6,200 nucleotides of DNA, from assembly GCA_002431305.1 (NCBI GenBank), contig DJEG01000057.1, positions 3,572 to 9,771 of the forward strand, read 5' to 3'. The notes beneath the pieces are model-generated. The model was not told the origin of the DNA. It was given only the letters and a program-made list of their open reading frames with translations, and ran no database searches. Source of the stretch: Ruminococcaceae bacterium UBA5904 (GTDB lineage Bacteria > Bacillota > Clostridia > Oscillospirales > Acutalibacteraceae). Below are positions 1 to 6,060 of the stretch, in pieces. The first letter of the stretch is position 1; each line of letters starts with the position of its first letter. Position numbers and translations under genes: made by a program.

Positions 1-2465
1 GGGTCGACTGGGTCGGGATTCTCCTTGTCCTTGACAACAAGAACCGTACCGTCAATCGCTCCGTCAAAGCCGTATATAGCGTCGTTGTTTACGCCGAACG
101 CGAACATCTCGCCCTCTTTTTCCGAATAGTAAGTCTTGCCCTCTCCGAGCAGAGAGTTCATATCGTATTCTCCCTCGGCGATTACATAAAGCTCCGTGAA
201 GGTTCCGCCGTTGAGCGTAACATTTGTACTTTCGGAAATTCCCGTGATGCCGAATTCGCCGTCGTTTATAATGAACTTTTTATCGCCGGAGCCTATCTGC
301 AAGTCTGCGAATTTACCGCCGTTTATTGTCGTTTCTGCGCCGTAAATTGTTACGGAGTATGTAAACGTTCCGTTTTCAATTGTCAGGAATTTGTCGTCCT
401 TGCTGTCAATGTCGGAGGTGACAATCGGAGCGTCAATGTTTCCGTCTCCGGTAATTGTCAGTGAACCGCTTTTAAGTACGATACTGCCGAAATCTTCTGA
501 TTTAAGGGTTTTTCCGTTAAAGTCAATGACGATTTTACCGTCTGTTTTAAGGTTTGTCATTGCCGTCATTTTGTCGTCTGCAAAAAGTTTTACATTAGCG
601 GTGTCGTCTTTGCCTGCATTGTCCGCCGAATAATACAGAGCACTCGCAAGCGTTTCGAAGTAAACGGGGTCTTCGTCGTTAATCTTTACTTGAGCAATTG
701 TCTGAACACCGCAGTCGGCGCATTTTAAATCTTCCGTCACGGACGTATGATTGCCGTGGTAAACGACGTCGAGCATTGCGTCCTCTTCGGTTCCGTCGAA
801 GCCGTATACTGTTCTGTCATTGAACGTGAACTGTTTGAACATCTCGCTTGCGGTCGTCTTATAGAGCCTGCTTTCGCCGAGTACGCTGTCGAAATCATAA
901 TATTCGCCTGTTGCCATAAGCTGTTTGAACGATCCGCCGTTGAGCGTTACCGCCGGAGTACTTTCCGAAGTCGAAATGATTACATAACCGTTGAATATTC
1001 CGTCCGAGATATCAAGCGCAACAGCGCCCGACACTGCAATGAACGAATTGAATGTACCGTTGAGAATCGTGAGCTGAGCGTCGTTCGTTCCCATTTTGGC
1101 TGCTCCGAAGTATACGGAACTTACGCCGTTTCCCGTGACTGTAAGCGGTATTGTCGTAAGAATGCCCGAGGTATTGTTTTCGTAGTAATTGTTAAGGCTC
1201 TTGCCGTTCATGTCGAATTTTACTCCGGTGCCGGAGGTGAGCATTATTGATTCTTTAAGGTCAATATCATCCAGCTGCAATACGGTCCCGCCGTATTCGA
1301 GCGAACATGCATAGTCAAATGCGTCCTTAAGCTCGGTGTAAACCGTTACATTGCCGTTTAAATCGGAAACCGACGCGTCGGCAAGAGATTTGCAGACAGT
1401 GCATTTGGTTCCGTCGCCGTAATTATGTTCCGGGCAATCCTTTACGCGTACAAGCCCAAGCCCGGTGACATTGCAGTCATCCATACTTATATATTCGCTT
1501 TCTGTTATGCTGTAGTAAACATGTCTCTTTGCAAGCAGGTCGGAGACAGCACGACCGTCCGAACAGTTTATAACACAGAATTCACCATCTTCTATGCTGA
1601 CTTTGCTGCCGCCGTATACATTAAGGGTCTCTATGCTTGTGAACGTGGGTATTTCGAGCGTTCCTGCGTATACATTTACCGTACCATGGACTGAGCCGCC
1701 GGCGATAACCGCCTTTGTTCCCTCGTCGCTGAATTCATTGATGTTTATATTACAGACGAATGCCGCAGATGATGATGCCGGCACATAGAAATGCGCGCCG
1801 TTGAAAACGGTGATATCGCCGTAATAATTTCCGGCGGTAACCGTAATTCCGCCTGCGCCCGGTATCTGTATCTGACCGTTGCAGGTGATATTGCCGAGAT
1901 AAAATTTGTCATAATCCACGTGTGAATAGATACGTCCGTTGAATGTACCTCCGCTGAAATAAGTATGCGACGCGCCGTATATTTCAATTGTATTTTCAAA
2001 TATTCCGCCGGTTACGGTGAAATTCGAGTCGTCGGTCTGCTGAGTTATTTCAGTCTTGAATGTTCCGCCGTCTATTGAGAGAGATGCGGCGTCGCTTAAA
2101 ATAATGCTTCCGGATACGGTATAACCATCGGCGTTTAATCTGAAGTTACAGTTTGTAAGATATAAGTTGACTGTGCAGTCAGAATATAAATACAGTGTAC
2201 TTCCGCCGAATTCATAGTAACCCGAAGAAAGGTTTGACTTTTTTATTACTGTGTCAAAAGCGTTGTCTATCGAAGTGAAATACCTGACCGAATTGTCGGT
2301 TCTGACTGCCTTTGCATTAATTTTTTCACCGCAGTCGTCGCAGACAAGGCTGTCGTTTACATTAGTATGCTCACAGTCGGCCGCGAATGTCAGCGGTACA
2401 AGAGTAAACAGAAGAACCGCGGATAATAAAACCGACATGATTTTTAAAAACGTTCCTTTTTTCAT
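1..2465 (-). CDS. Secreted modular beta-solenoid surface protein with Cys/His heads (partial, C-terminus beyond left edge)
   Basis: The frame stays open from an ATG at 2465 to the window edge: 821 complete codons and no stop. AAAGGAGA lies 6 nt upstream and fixes the start. Residues 1-28 form a signal peptide (KK, then a hydrophobic stretch 9-28, cleavage probably near A28/A29), so the product is exported. Three tandem modules follow. Each opens with a small Cys/His head: C31/H33/C42/C45, C344/H347/C355/C358 and H570/H573/C582/C585. Next comes a YFTSIDNAF-like box (61-70, 374-383, 600-610), then, in modules 2 and 3, a D-x-NGK-(S/T)-L box (418-424, 648-654). After that come many rungs of the GGTF/NGGSF/NGTF type (for example 133-136, 153-156, 172-175, 469-472, 509-513, 698-701, 752-756). 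Modules close with a LLxxxxxYY-like segment (308-318, 527-535, 771-780), and modules 2 and 3 also carry YGFDG (554-558, 798-802). The rungs suggest right-handed parallel beta-helix blades; the heads resemble small zinc ribbons. The last residues (ENPDPVD) look like the start of a Pro-rich linker. No catalytic motif is visible. The function is unknown; adhesion or glycan contact is a guess. Such architectures are common in gut Firmicutes surface proteins. Confidence 0.88.
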   Translation of the reverse strand, partial: MKKGTFLKIMSVLLSAVLLFTLVPLTFAADCEHTNVNDSLVCDDCGEKINAKAVRTDNSVRYFTSIDNAFDTVIKKSNLSSGYYEFGGSTLYLYSDCTVNLYLTNCNFRLNADGYTVSGSIILSDAASLSIDGGTFKTEITQQTDDSNFTVTGGIFENTIEIYGASHTYFSGGTFNGRIYSHVDYDKFYLGNITCNGQIQIPGAGGITVTAGNYYGDITVFNGAHFYVPASSSAAFVCNININEFSDEGTKAVIAGGSVHGTVNVYAGTLEIPTFTSIETLNVYGGSKVSIEDGEFCVINCSDGRAVSDLLAKRHVYYSITESEYISMDDCNVTGLGLVRVKDCPEHNYGDGTKCTVCKSLADASVSDLNGNVTVYTELKDAFDYACSLEYGGTVLQLDDIDLKESIMLTSGTGVKFDMNGKSLNNYYENNTSGILTTIPLTVTGNGVSSVYFGAAKMGTNDAQLTILNGTFNSFIAVSGAVALDISDGIFNGYVIISTSESTPAVTLNGGSFKQLMATGEYYDFDSVLGESRLYKTTASEMFKQFTFNDRTVYGFDGTEEDAMLDVVYHGNHTSVTEDLKCADCGVQTIAQVKINDEDPVYFETLASALYYSADNAGKDDTANVKLFADDKMTAMTNLKTDGKIVIDFNGKTLKSEDFGSIVLKSGSLTITGDGNIDAPIVTSDIDSKDDKFLTIENGTFTYSVTIYGAETTINGGKFADLQIGSGDKKFIINDGEFGITGISESTNVTLNGGTFTELYVIAEGEYDMNSLLGEGKTYYSEKEGEMFAFGVNNDAIYGFDGAIDGTVLVVKDKENPDPVD

Positions 2466-2471
2466 AAGCTG

Positions 2472-2479
2472 TCTCCTTT
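2472..2479 (-). promoter_or_regulatory. Ribosome binding site of the surface-protein gene
   Basis: On the minus strand this reads AAAGGAGA, with 6 nt between it and the ATG at 2465-2463. It is a strong Shine-Dalgarno match and supports this start, with the signal peptide beginning directly at the ATG. Confidence 0.8.
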
Positions 2480-2542
2480 GCGTTTTTGCCTGTAATGCAG
2501 GTAATCGCAGTACGGCAGTATTATTTATTATATTCTATTAAA

Positions 2543-2574
2543 TTTATAGTATTTCGGCAATATGTAAGGCTCAA
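2543..2574 (-). promoter_or_regulatory. Possible promoter of the surface-protein gene
   Basis: On the minus strand TTGAGC (2574-2569, four of six to TTGACA) could be a -35. Two overlapping -10 candidates follow: TACTAT (2551-2546) at 17 bp and TATAAA (2548-2543) at 20 bp. Neither is strong. The -35 candidate lies inside the proximal direct repeat, and a weak or over-spaced core next to an activator site is the arrangement known for AgrA-type LytTR promoters. Transcription from here would leave a leader of about 70 nt. A further TATAAT at 2533-2528 has no well-placed -35. Inference only. Confidence 0.35.
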
Positions 2575-2600
2575 GCGGTCATTTTTTGACTCAAACGGTT
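2570..2600 (-). promoter_or_regulatory. Putative LytTR-regulator binding site (two direct repeats)
   Basis: On the minus strand the 10-mer ACCGyTTGAG occurs twice, as ACCGTTTGAG at 2599-2590 and ACCGCTTGAG at 2579-2570, exactly 20 bp start to start. The published LytTR consensus is a pair of 9-bp direct repeats, [TA][AC][CA]GTTN[AG][TG], separated by 12-13 bp. The first copy (ACCGTTTGA) matches 8 of 9 positions and the second 7 of 9; the gap is 11 bp, slightly short. The site lies between the surface-protein gene and the divergent gene for a LytTR regulator, and its match is in the orientation of the surface-protein gene. It is therefore a natural target for the product of 2678-3385. The repeat is seen directly; the binding is inferred. 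Confidence 0.55.
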
Positions 2601-2626
2601 GTTTTTAATTTATTATTGTGCTATAT

Positions 2627-2652
2627 TTTATATAATGATTTTATATAATGAT
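2627..2652 (+). promoter_or_regulatory. Duplicated -10-like region upstream of the regulator gene
   Basis: A 13-mer, TTTATATAATGAT, is perfectly duplicated head to tail at 2627-2639 and 2640-2652, giving two TATAAT boxes at 2631-2636 and 2644-2649. Either could be the -10 of the regulator-kinase operon, with start sites about 20-40 nt before the ATG at 2678. No convincing -35 lies at the right distance from either, so the promoter may be weak or activator-dependent. The duplication is certain; promoter function is inferred. Confidence 0.4.
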
Positions 2653-2668
2653 ATTATACGTAATACGG
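2653..2668 (+). repeat. 16-bp exact repeat, copy 1 (leader of the regulator gene)
   Basis: ATTATACGTAATACGG occurs here, just before the regulator start, and again at 2879-2894 inside the regulator gene. Its centre TACGTA is palindromic. Chance recurrence of 16 bp so close together is unlikely, but the sequence is AT-rich and the role is unknown. Confidence 0.6.
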
Positions 2669-2672
2669 TGAC
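2668..2672 (+). promoter_or_regulatory. Weak ribosome binding site of the regulator gene
   Basis: Only GGTGA, the 3' part of the full AGGAGGTGA consensus, precedes the ATG at 2678, with 5 nt between. This is much weaker than the AGGAGG before the kinase gene and may keep the regulator level low. Confidence 0.35.
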
Positions 2673-2677
2673 GGTTT

Positions 2678-3385
2678 ATGGAAATTGCGCTTGTTGACGA
2701 CGATGAGGAATCGGCAGAAAAACTTGAACGGTTATTGACGGACAATCTCGGCGATTGTGCCGTAATCCGGAGGTTTAATTCGGGTGAAGAATTTATCGAA
2801 AATTTTTCGGCGGGAGACTTTGACGTCGTTTTTCTCGATATTTATATGCTCGCGCTTACCGGCGTGCAGACGGCGAGAATTATACGTAATACGGATAAAC
2901 GCGTAAAACTTGTGTTCTGCTTGACGAGCAATGAATTTGCAAGCGAAAGCTATGAGGTCAACGCCTGTTATTATCTGAAAAAGCCGTTTACACTTCAGAG
3001 CTTTTCCTCGATGCTTGCCCGCCTTGACCCGGACGAGACGGGATTTGACCGCGTCGTGCGCCTTCCGGATTCAAAAATTATCAGACTCCGCAGTATAATT
3101 TATGCCGATTATTCCTCGCACCGCGTTGTCTTTCATATCAAAAATGAAAAAAACGCCGTTGTCCGAATGTCGTTTGCCGACGCGCAGACGCTTCTGTGCT
3201 CACATGCGTATTTCTGCACTGTGTCCAAGGGTGTTATTATTAATTTTTATGAAATAGAATCAAGAACGCGCGACGTGTTTATCATGAGTGACGGCGAAAG
3301 TATTCCGATAAGCCGTCGGAGGTATAAGGACGTTTTAAATTCTTACGCGCAATTTCGTTTTAATATTCTCAGACAGGAGGACTGA
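2678..3385 (+). CDS. LytTR-family response regulator (REC-LytTR, AgrA/LytR type)
   Basis: A 235-residue cytoplasmic transcription regulator of normal family length. Residues 1-118 are a receiver domain: acidic pocket D7-D8-D9, probable phosphoacceptor D54 in the FLDIYM strand, T83 at the switch position (CLTSNEF) and conserved lysine K102 in the KKP motif. Residues 125-230 match a LytTR DNA-binding domain (RLPDSKIIRLRSIIYADYSS, then HAYFCTVSKGVIINFYEIE and ISRRRYKDVLNSY). LytTR proteins bind pairs of short direct repeats next to promoters. The kinase gene begins 5 nt after the stop, so the two genes form an operon and very likely a cognate pair. The start is the first ATG in frame and leaves a complete receiver fold, although its ribosome site is weak. 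A likely target is the direct repeat at 2570-2600, which would regulate the divergent surface-protein gene. The specific subfamily cannot be fixed from sequence alone, so no gene symbol is given. Confidence 0.93.
   Translation: MEIALVDDDEESAEKLERLLTDNLGDCAVIRRFNSGEEFIENFSAGDFDVVFLDIYMLALTGVQTARIIRNTDKRVKLVFCLTSNEFASESYEVNACYYLKKPFTLQSFSSMLARLDPDETGFDRVVRLPDSKIIRLRSIIYADYSSHRVVFHIKNEKNAVVRMSFADAQTLLCSHAYFCTVSKGVIINFYEIESRTRDVFIMSDGESIPISRRRYKDVLNSYAQFRFNILRQED
2879..2894 (+). repeat. 16-bp exact repeat, copy 2 (inside the regulator gene)
   Basis: Second copy of ATTATACGTAATACGG, 226 bp downstream of the copy in the leader. Here it encodes part of the receiver segment around RIIRNTD (residues 67-73), so it may simply be constrained by coding. 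Confidence 0.6.
3375..3380 (+). promoter_or_regulatory. Ribosome binding site supporting the GTG start of the kinase
   Basis: A perfect AGGAGG sits inside the last codons of the regulator gene, 10 nt before a GTG at 3391. It decides that GTG is the start; the next in-frame ATG comes 17 codons later, within the first membrane segment. The spacing is a little longer than ideal. Confidence 0.75.
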
Positions 3386-3390
3386 TTTTC

Positions 3391-4713
3391 GTGCCGTCGA
3401 AGGCGAGACTTGCGGAAATTTGCGTTTATTCGCTTTTAAATATGCTCCCGTTTCTGATTATCGCGCTTTATCCGTTCAGAAACAGACTGCGCTTTTCAAA
3501 AACCGTAACGGTCGTTCTCATCTGTGCGCTGTCGGTTATCCAAATGTTTTTAGGCGTATGGGCGGCGCTGTTTCCGTCGGGCAAGTCGGGTCTTATCAGC
3601 GCGGTCAGCACCGTGTTTTACACGGCGTTTTACTTTTTAAGCGTAAAAGCAGTTTGGGGCAAGACTCTGTTTACACTGCTGATGATTTCAAACACGGCGA
3701 ATCTTGTCGTCGTAGGTTCAAAGTGCATTGAGGGGCTTATCTTTCCCGAACTTGCTTTGGAGTCTTACCGCTGGTCGTTTTCGCTTGTCACGGCCGCAGT
3801 TGAACTCATAGTGCTGACTCTGATTTTTTTATACATTAAAAAAGTTTACGCTCCCGCCGTTGAAAAAGAACCGTCCGGTTTTGAGTGGCGGTATCTATGG
3901 CTTATACCTGCGACATTCTATCTTATGTGGTATTACGAAATATACGCGAATAAATCGCAGTCGAGCCTGCATGTCGCGCTCAACCCGAGAAACGCCGTGT
4001 TTCTGCTTATTGTAAACGCCGGTGCGTCGCTTATCTATTATGTTGTCGCAAGGCTTATTGCCGAACAGGATAAAAATTTACGTTTGAGCGAACTCAATCA
4101 CGCGCTTGCCATGCGTGAAATACAGTATGACAATCTTATGGAACGCATGTCCGAAGCAAGACGCGCAAAGCACGACATCCGCCACCACTCGGCGTTTATG
4201 CAGGAGCTTTTGAGAAAAAAGGATTACGACGCGCTGGGCGAATATCTCGGCGAATATATAAAAACTCTGCCCGACGACACCCCGCTTGTGTTCTGCGAAA
4301 ATCAGACGGCAAACGCCGTTATTTCGTATTTTGCCTCTCTTTCAAAATCGGCGGGCATAGAATATTCGGTCAGCGCGGTTGTGGGCGTGGATATCGGAAT
4401 CGATAAGACGGATTTGTCCGTTATTCTCGGAAATCTCATAGAAAACGCGTACGACGCATGCGTAAGCGAGGGCGGGGGAAGTATATCCGTCCGCGCTTCG
4501 AATAACGCGAAAACCCTCTGTATCGCGGTTGACAACAGCTTCTCAGGACAGGTTAAGAGAACAGCAGGCGGCGCATTTGTATCATCAAAACATCCCGGCT
4601 GCGGACTGGGAATCGAATCCGTCAAAAATATCGCCGAAAAATATAACGGCGTGTGTGATTTTAAATACGACGGCAAAACCTTCCGTGCGTCGGTGATGAC
4701 AGACGAATTGTAA
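3391..4713 (+). CDS. Membrane sensor histidine kinase, GHKL type (AgrC-like)
   Basis: A 440-residue membrane kinase that presumably phosphorylates the regulator encoded just upstream. Residues 1-222 hold six to seven hydrophobic segments (about 15-30, 38-60, 68-87, 91-109, 129-149, 167-184 and 201-222) and form the sensor part, as in AgrC-type kinases. A likely coiled coil (about 223-256) leads to the dimerisation and phosphoacceptor motif AKHDIRHH, where H261 is the probable phosphorylated histidine. The catalytic GHKL ATPase domain (about 300-438) shows an N box, GNLIENAYDAC (347-357, with N352 and D355), a VDNSF segment (D381, N382) and the glycine-rich GCGLGIESV (403-411). All key residues look intact. 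The start is GTG with AGGAGG upstream. The gene ends just before a hairpin terminator, so it is the last gene of the operon. The ligand is unknown: no pheromone precursor or AgrB-like protease is seen nearby. The sensor could respond to a peptide, a small molecule or membrane stress. Confidence 0.92.
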   Translation: MPSKARLAEICVYSLLNMLPFLIIALYPFRNRLRFSKTVTVVLICALSVIQMFLGVWAALFPSGKSGLISAVSTVFYTAFYFLSVKAVWGKTLFTLLMISNTANLVVVGSKCIEGLIFPELALESYRWSFSLVTAAVELIVLTLIFLYIKKVYAPAVEKEPSGFEWRYLWLIPATFYLMWYYEIYANKSQSSLHVALNPRNAVFLLIVNAGASLIYYVVARLIAEQDKNLRLSELNHALAMREIQYDNLMERMSEARRAKHDIRHHSAFMQELLRKKDYDALGEYLGEYIKTLPDDTPLVFCENQTANAVISYFASLSKSAGIEYSVSAVVGVDIGIDKTDLSVILGNLIENAYDACVSEGGGSISVRASNNAKTLCIAVDNSFSGQVKRTAGGAFVSSKHPGCGLGIESVKNIAEKYNGVCDFKYDGKTFRASVMTDEL

Positions 4714-4724
4714 AATAAACAGGT

Positions 4725-4774
4725 AAAATAACAGAGTCCGCAAACTTAGTTGTCTGCTGACCCTGTTATTTTTT
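4725..4774 (+). terminator. Intrinsic terminator of the regulator-kinase operon
   Basis: The hairpin begins with a perfect 10-bp pair, AAAATAACAG (4725-4734) with CTGTTATTTT (4763-4772). It continues as GTC/GAC, GCA/TGC and AC/GT, with single mismatches at 4735/4762, 4739/4758 and 4743/4754 and a 6-nt loop (4746-4751). Six T residues (4769-4774) end the structure, fitting Rho-independent termination 12 nt after the kinase stop. The A-rich left arm means it may also act on transcripts from the convergent gene, though less well. Confidence 0.75.
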
Positions 4775-4792
4775 AGCGCCTATACTTTTTTT

Positions 4793-4848
4793 GTAAACAA
4801 TAATTTATTTTTTAAGCGTAAACATTCTTTTGATAAATTATTGTTTAC
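4793..4848. repeat. 16-bp perfect inverted repeat overlapping the DUF2804 stop codon
   Basis: GTAAACAATAATTTAT (4793-4808) and ATAAATTATTGTTTAC (4833-4848) are exact reverse complements with a 24-nt loop. The right arm includes the TAA stop of the minus-strand gene. A further GTAAACA at 4818-4824 in the loop offers an alternative short pairing. The stem is almost all A-T and no T-run follows it on either strand, so it is not a standard intrinsic terminator. It could protect the mRNA 3' end or bind a protein. Confidence 0.6.
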
Positions 4849-5969
4849 CACTTATTTTCTACGTACTCGCAAAATGCGTACATATCATTAACTTCAATTT
4901 TTTCGCCGTTATCGAGTACCGCGGTGCCCGACCACATGCCGTGAACCTGATGCGAGTGCATTCTGAGCACGTTCAGCACATTCGTGTCGCAGTGATGGTC
5001 GTAAAACGGCTTCATTACAAAGTCGAAACGTCCGTCCTTTGAAACAAAGTGCCAGTCGTTCATGTATTTATCGTCCTTGGGGAACACCTCGACGTCAACC
5101 GCGTCGAATTTATGCGCCTTGCCGTCGTAGAAAATGCACGTCTCGGTGGCGTTGCTTTCGTCGCCGATGCCCCACGTGATTTCGAATCCGAAAATGTGTT
5201 TTTTTCCCTCGGAATCCGTGACGTACGTACTGCCGTTGCCCCAGTACCATACGAGCTGATACGGCGTGTTGACTCTGCCCCAGTCAAGACAGCAGAACGT
5301 ATTTTCCTTGGAAAATTCAACAACTTTATTGCCGAATCTGTATGTACCCGAGCAGGGCATGCAGTTCTGTTTCGTCGTCATGAAATAATTCGTCGGATGA
5401 TCCTTAAACGGCAGAACAGTCGTTATATTCTCGAGCCCCTCGGGAATATCCATTTCGAAATTGCACTCATATTTGCCGTCGGCGGACTTGTAGTAAAGAG
5501 TTCTGCGCTCTTCTCCCGTATCGAATTCAAATTCCGCCTTGCCCAGTCCCTTTACGGTATATTTAACGCGGTTGGGCACGTCGCCTTTCGGAGGAAGAAC
5601 ATACTTGTCCTTACCGCCGAGGTAAAGCACGGTCGAGTCGGCAATTTTTCCCGCGGCGAGCTTCTTTTTAGGATTCGGATGTCTTAAATCGATAAGAACA
5701 GCCGAGACATAACCGCCGACTGAGATATTCGCAAAGCTTAACTGAACCATGTATCTGCCGTTTGAAATCTGGTAAAAATCCCACTCCTTGCGGTGCATGG
5801 GCGGAGTCGATTTTGTACGGTCGTAGTCGAAAACGTTGTGTCTCGCCCAGCCGGAAGCCAGCAGAACGCCGTCAGATGTCAGAAGCGGAGTCGGCTCGGT
5901 GTACTCTTTCTGAACGGAATCGATTTCACCGTTGAGCCAGCTTAAGTATGTTCGTTTTGTTTCACTCAT
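4845..5969 (-). CDS. DUF2804 domain-containing protein
   Basis: A 374-residue protein without signal peptide or membrane segment, so probably cytoplasmic. The sequence matches my memory of the DUF2804 family: an N-terminal LLTSDGVLLASGWAR segment (29-43), RKEWDFY (60-66), a middle CMPCSGTYRFGNK segment (203-215), the LDWGR motif (228-232), WYWG (241-244) and FGFEITWGIGDESNATE (260-276). A His/Met-rich stretch, MHSHQVHGMW (337-346), follows near the C-terminus. The length is as expected for a full single-domain member. The molecular function of the family is not established; the many aromatic beta-strand segments suggest a beta-rich fold. GGAGG at 5981-5977 lies 7 nt before the ATG and supports the start. 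The gene converges on the regulator-kinase operon and is separated from it by a terminator, so it is probably a single transcription unit unrelated to that circuit. The family call is from recognition, not a search. Confidence 0.85.
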   Translation of the reverse strand: MSETKRTYLSWLNGEIDSVQKEYTEPTPLLTSDGVLLASGWARHNVFDYDRTKSTPPMHRKEWDFYQISNGRYMVQLSFANISVGGYVSAVLIDLRHPNPKKKLAAGKIADSTVLYLGGKDKYVLPPKGDVPNRVKYTVKGLGKAEFEFDTGEERRTLYYKSADGKYECNFEMDIPEGLENITTVLPFKDHPTNYFMTTKQNCMPCSGTYRFGNKVVEFSKENTFCCLDWGRVNTPYQLVWYWGNGSTYVTDSEGKKHIFGFEITWGIGDESNATETCIFYDGKAHKFDAVDVEVFPKDDKYMNDWHFVSKDGRFDFVMKPFYDHHCDTNVLNVLRMHSHQVHGMWSGTAVLDNGEKIEVNDMYAFCEYVENKW

Positions 5970-6056
5970 TGCAATTCCTCCAAAAAAGAATCATTTATTT
6001 TATTCAATTAAATTAAAAAGATAATCGAATTTATATTTTAAATAAAATTTCAATTG
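5970..6056 (-). promoter_or_regulatory. AT-rich leader and probable promoter region of the DUF2804 gene
   Basis: Beyond the ribosome site GGAGG (5981-5977), this stretch is very AT-rich and must hold the promoter if the gene has its own. On the minus strand TTGAAA (6053-6048) is a possible -35, but TATAAA (6035-6030) is only 12 bp and GATTAT (6026-6021) 21 bp downstream. No well-spaced pair is visible. Confidence 0.25.
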
Positions 6057-6060
6057 AGAC

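Noticed and set aside
747..1250. Plus-strand open frame of 167 codons, and similar short ones at 391-633, 1425-1694, 1594-1788 and 2251-2541
   Set aside because: They lie antisense to the continuous minus-strand frame of the surface protein, have no Shine-Dalgarno site that I could find, and their translations lack recognisable domains.
1745..1999. Minus-strand open frame of 84 codons
   Set aside because: It overlaps the surface-protein gene in another frame on the same strand; its Arg/Ser/His-rich product looks like a shifted-frame artefact.
1..2465. Reading the many GGTF-like segments as a DNA-level tandem repeat or CRISPR array
   Set aside because: The repetition is at protein level only; the DNA units differ in length and sequence, and there are no regular identical repeats with spacers.
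2489..2518. Three GCAG copies and a small CCTG/CAGG dyad in the leader of the surface-protein gene
   Set aside because: The repeats are only 4-6 bp and the dyad stem 4 bp, too short to separate from chance or to support a riboswitch or attenuator.
3420..3731. Plus-strand open frame of 103 codons in the kinase gene
   Set aside because: It is an out-of-frame shadow of the kinase membrane region with no ribosome site or domain.
4302..4676. Minus-strand open frame of 124 codons inside the kinase gene
   Set aside because: It is a shadow of the GHKL ATPase domain, whose motifs are intact on the plus strand.
5049..5687. Plus-strand open frame of 212 codons, with 4830-5042 before it
   Set aside because: Both lie antisense to the DUF2804 gene, whose frame has clear family motifs and a good ribosome site.
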